A DNA stretch of 64,000 nt from Actinomadura atramentaria DSM 43919 (GTDB lineage Bacteria > Actinomycetota > Actinomycetes > Streptosporangiales > Streptosporangiaceae): the NCBI RefSeq assembly GCF_000381885.1, contig NZ_KB907209.1, positions 82,737 through 146,736 on the forward strand. Direction: 5' to 3'. The notes below the pieces were generated by a model, which did not search any database, was not told the origin of the DNA, and saw nothing but the letters and a program-made list of their open reading frames with translations. Shown piece after piece: positions 62,750 to 64,000 of this stretch. Numbering within the stretch: position 1 is the first letter of the stretch; each line of letters begins with the position of its first letter. A program made the translations under genes and the position numbers.

Positions 62750-63419
62750 GGTCGTCTGCCTGATCGGGCCGTCGGGCTCGGGGAAGTCGACGCTGCTGCG
62801 CTGCGTCAACCACCTGGAGAAGGTCGAGGCGGGAACGGTCCGCGTCGGCGGCGACCTCATCGGCTACCGGCGGCACGGCGACGCGCTGCACGAGCTGCGG
62901 CCCGGGCACGTGGCGCGGCAGCGCGCCGGTATCGGGATGGTGTTCCAGAACTTCAACCTGTTCCCGCACTTCACCGTGCTGCAGAACATCGTGGAGGCGC
63001 CCGTCGCCGTGCGGCGGCTGTCGCGCGCGGACGCCGCCGAGCGGGCGCGGCGGCTCGTCGCGCGCGTCGGGCTCGCCGGACGCGAGGACGCCTACCCGCG
63101 CCAGCTCTCCGGCGGGCAGCAGCAGCGCATCGCCATCGCCCGCGCGCTCGCGATGGAGCCCGCCGTGATGCTGTTCGACGAGCCGACGAGCGCGCTGGAC
63201 CCCGAACTCGTCGGCGAAGTCCTCGGCGTGATGCGCGACCTCGCCGAATCCGGCATGACGATGGTCGTCGTCACGCACGAGATGGGGTTCGCGCGGGAGG
63301 CCGCCGACCGCGTGGTGTTCCTCGACGAGGGCCGCGTCGTGGAGTCGGGCCCTCCGGCCGAGGTGCTGACCGCGCCCCGGCACGAGCGCACCCGCGCGTT
63401 CCTCGACCGCGTCCTGTGA
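62658..63419 (+). CDS. Polar amino acid ABC transporter ATP-binding protein
   Basis: 253 residues, the standard GlnQ/HisP size. Walker [10 protein letters not shown] (37-45), Q-loop in [17 protein letters not shown], signature LSGGQQQR, Walker [14 protein letters not shown] and H-loop VVTHEMGFA. Powers amino acid uptake. ATG 62658 lies within the last 92 bp of the permease frame with a weak GAAGGAA upstream, so translational coupling is likely. Last gene of the operon. Confidence 0.93.
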   Translation: MSAGISIRGLHKYFGSAHVLRGIDLEVAAGEVVCLIGPSGSGKSTLLRCVNHLEKVEAGTVRVGGDLIGYRRHGDALHELRPGHVARQRAGIGMVFQNFNLFPHFTVLQNIVEAPVAVRRLSRADAAERARRLVARVGLAGREDAYPRQLSGGQQQRIAIARALAMEPAVMLFDEPTSALDPELVGEVLGVMRDLAESGMTMVVVTHEMGFAREAADRVVFLDEGRVVESGPPAEVLTAPRHERTRAFLDRVL

Positions 63420-63458
63420 GCGCGTCCCGTGACCGCGCCCTGTGAGCGCGCGGGCGCG

Positions 63459-64000
63459 TCAGGACGGGACGGACCCGGCGAGCCGCCCGCGCAGCAGATC
63501 CAGCAGCGTCGCCTCGACCTCCGCCAGGGGCCGGGCGGGCTGGAGCGCCTGCCAGTCCAGTCCGACGACCAGCACCATCCCGAACACCGCCGACGCGGCC
63601 GTCCCGACGTCGAGGTCGGCGCGGAGCAGGCCCGCGTCCACCGACGCGCGCAGCACGTCCGCGACGACCCCGACGACCCGCTCGCGGATCATCAGCGCGG
63701 CGTGCTGCCAGTCGCCGCCGCGCCGCCACGTCTCCGCGATGAGCAGCCGCGCGAACGACTCGTGCTCCGCGAGGAACAGCAGCTCCGCGCGGACCACGGC
63801 GTCCAGCGCCGCCGACGGGTCCAGCCCGGCCGCCGCAGTCCGCAGGCTTCCGGCGAGCCGTCCGATCCCGTAGTCCAGGAGGGCGTCGAACAGCCCGGCC
63901 TTGCTGCCGAAGTTGTAGTAGACGGTGCCCTTGGCGACCCCGGCGCGTTCGGCGATCTGGTCCACGGCGGTCCCGGTGAAACCGCGTTCGGCGATCAGCT
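63459..64000 (-). CDS. TetR family regulator (5' end outside window)
   Basis: At least 180 residues. At the right edge the frame reads LIAERGFTGTAVDQIAERAGVAKGTVYYNFGSKAGLFDALLDYG, the TetR DNA-binding domain from its second helix on; the first helix and start are outside the window. ATG 63965 is internal to that domain and is not the start. The ligand domain is helical with a single Cys-free core. Convergent with the ABC ATPase gene, 39 bp apart. It may control genes to the right rather than the operon to its left. Confidence 0.88.
   Translation of the reverse strand, partial: LIAERGFTGTAVDQIAERAGVAKGTVYYNFGSKAGLFDALLDYGIGRLAGSLRTAAAGLDPSAALDAVVRAELLFLAEHESFARLLIAETWRRGGDWQHAALMIRERVVGVVADVLRASVDAGLLRADLDVGTAASAVFGMVLVVGLDWQALQPARPLAEVEATLLDLLRGRLAGSVPS

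Overview
The window is about 64 kb of very GC-rich DNA (roughly 73-75% by eye) with dense, often overlapping genes (GTGA and ATGA stop-start junctions), many GTG starts and third codon positions that are almost always G or C. Mce-associated proteins, an AftD arabinosyltransferase, S-adenosyl-methyltransferases of the actinobacterial type, mycothiol-type DinB proteins and Ltp/DUF35 steroid-type genes point to a filamentous actinomycete, most likely of the Actinomadura/Thermomonospora group. That placement is inference from gene content. I found no rRNA, tRNA, insertion sequence, prophage or CRISPR array.

Layout. 1-1218: end of an mce-type operon. 1226-5583: a serpin, then a lipoprotein/ABC ATPase/ABC permease operon. 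5751-8435: a tandem AAA ATPase. 8505-12068: a class A beta-lactamase-like gene coupled to a LysR regulator, divergent from a penicillin-binding transpeptidase, with a palindromic operator between. 12087-24680: housekeeping and small regulators (CorA, LacI, MFS, methyltransferase, hydrolase, AraC, DinB-like, SDR, EI24, membrane proteins, epimerase). 22858-33695: a cell-envelope glycan locus with a polytopic protein, a DUF2613-like small protein, GT2, GT4, AftD, an acyltransferase and another GT2. 33806-40273: MFS, DUF3068 protein, nitronate monooxygenase family, scramblase-like, thioredoxin reductase-like and XRE-cupin genes. 40351-40887: a non-coding array of degenerate 32-bp tandem repeats. 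40941-45021: membrane protein, sulfatase, sulfotransferase and an unknown gene. 45184-53040: TetR, enoyl-CoA hydratase, two acyl-CoA synthetases, a double DUF35 protein and two thiolase-fold proteins, which look like steroid or branched side-chain degradation by retro-aldol cleavage. 53028-54124: an unknown gene and a MarR regulator.

The most interesting unit is 54125-63419. A relatively AT-rich leader of about 540 bp with several perfect palindromes and a promoter precedes seven tightly packed forward genes: a family 3 amino-acid-binding lipoprotein, an alpha-oxoamine synthase-family PLP enzyme (the fold of BioF, Kbl and CqsA), an MFS exporter, the carboxyltransferase and biotin carboxylase subunits of a 3-methylcrotonyl-CoA-carboxylase-type enzyme, and the permease and ATPase of a polar amino-acid ABC importer. 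A plausible reading is: import an amino acid, make a carboxylated acyl-CoA, condense the two to an amino-ketone, export the product. I know of no described system with this composition; the product is unknown and the pathway is inference.

Several genes have a -10-like hexamer 6-7 bp before the start codon (18293, 19818, 20727, 22789, 22858, 36543, 45774), suggesting leaderless transcripts and supporting those start calls.
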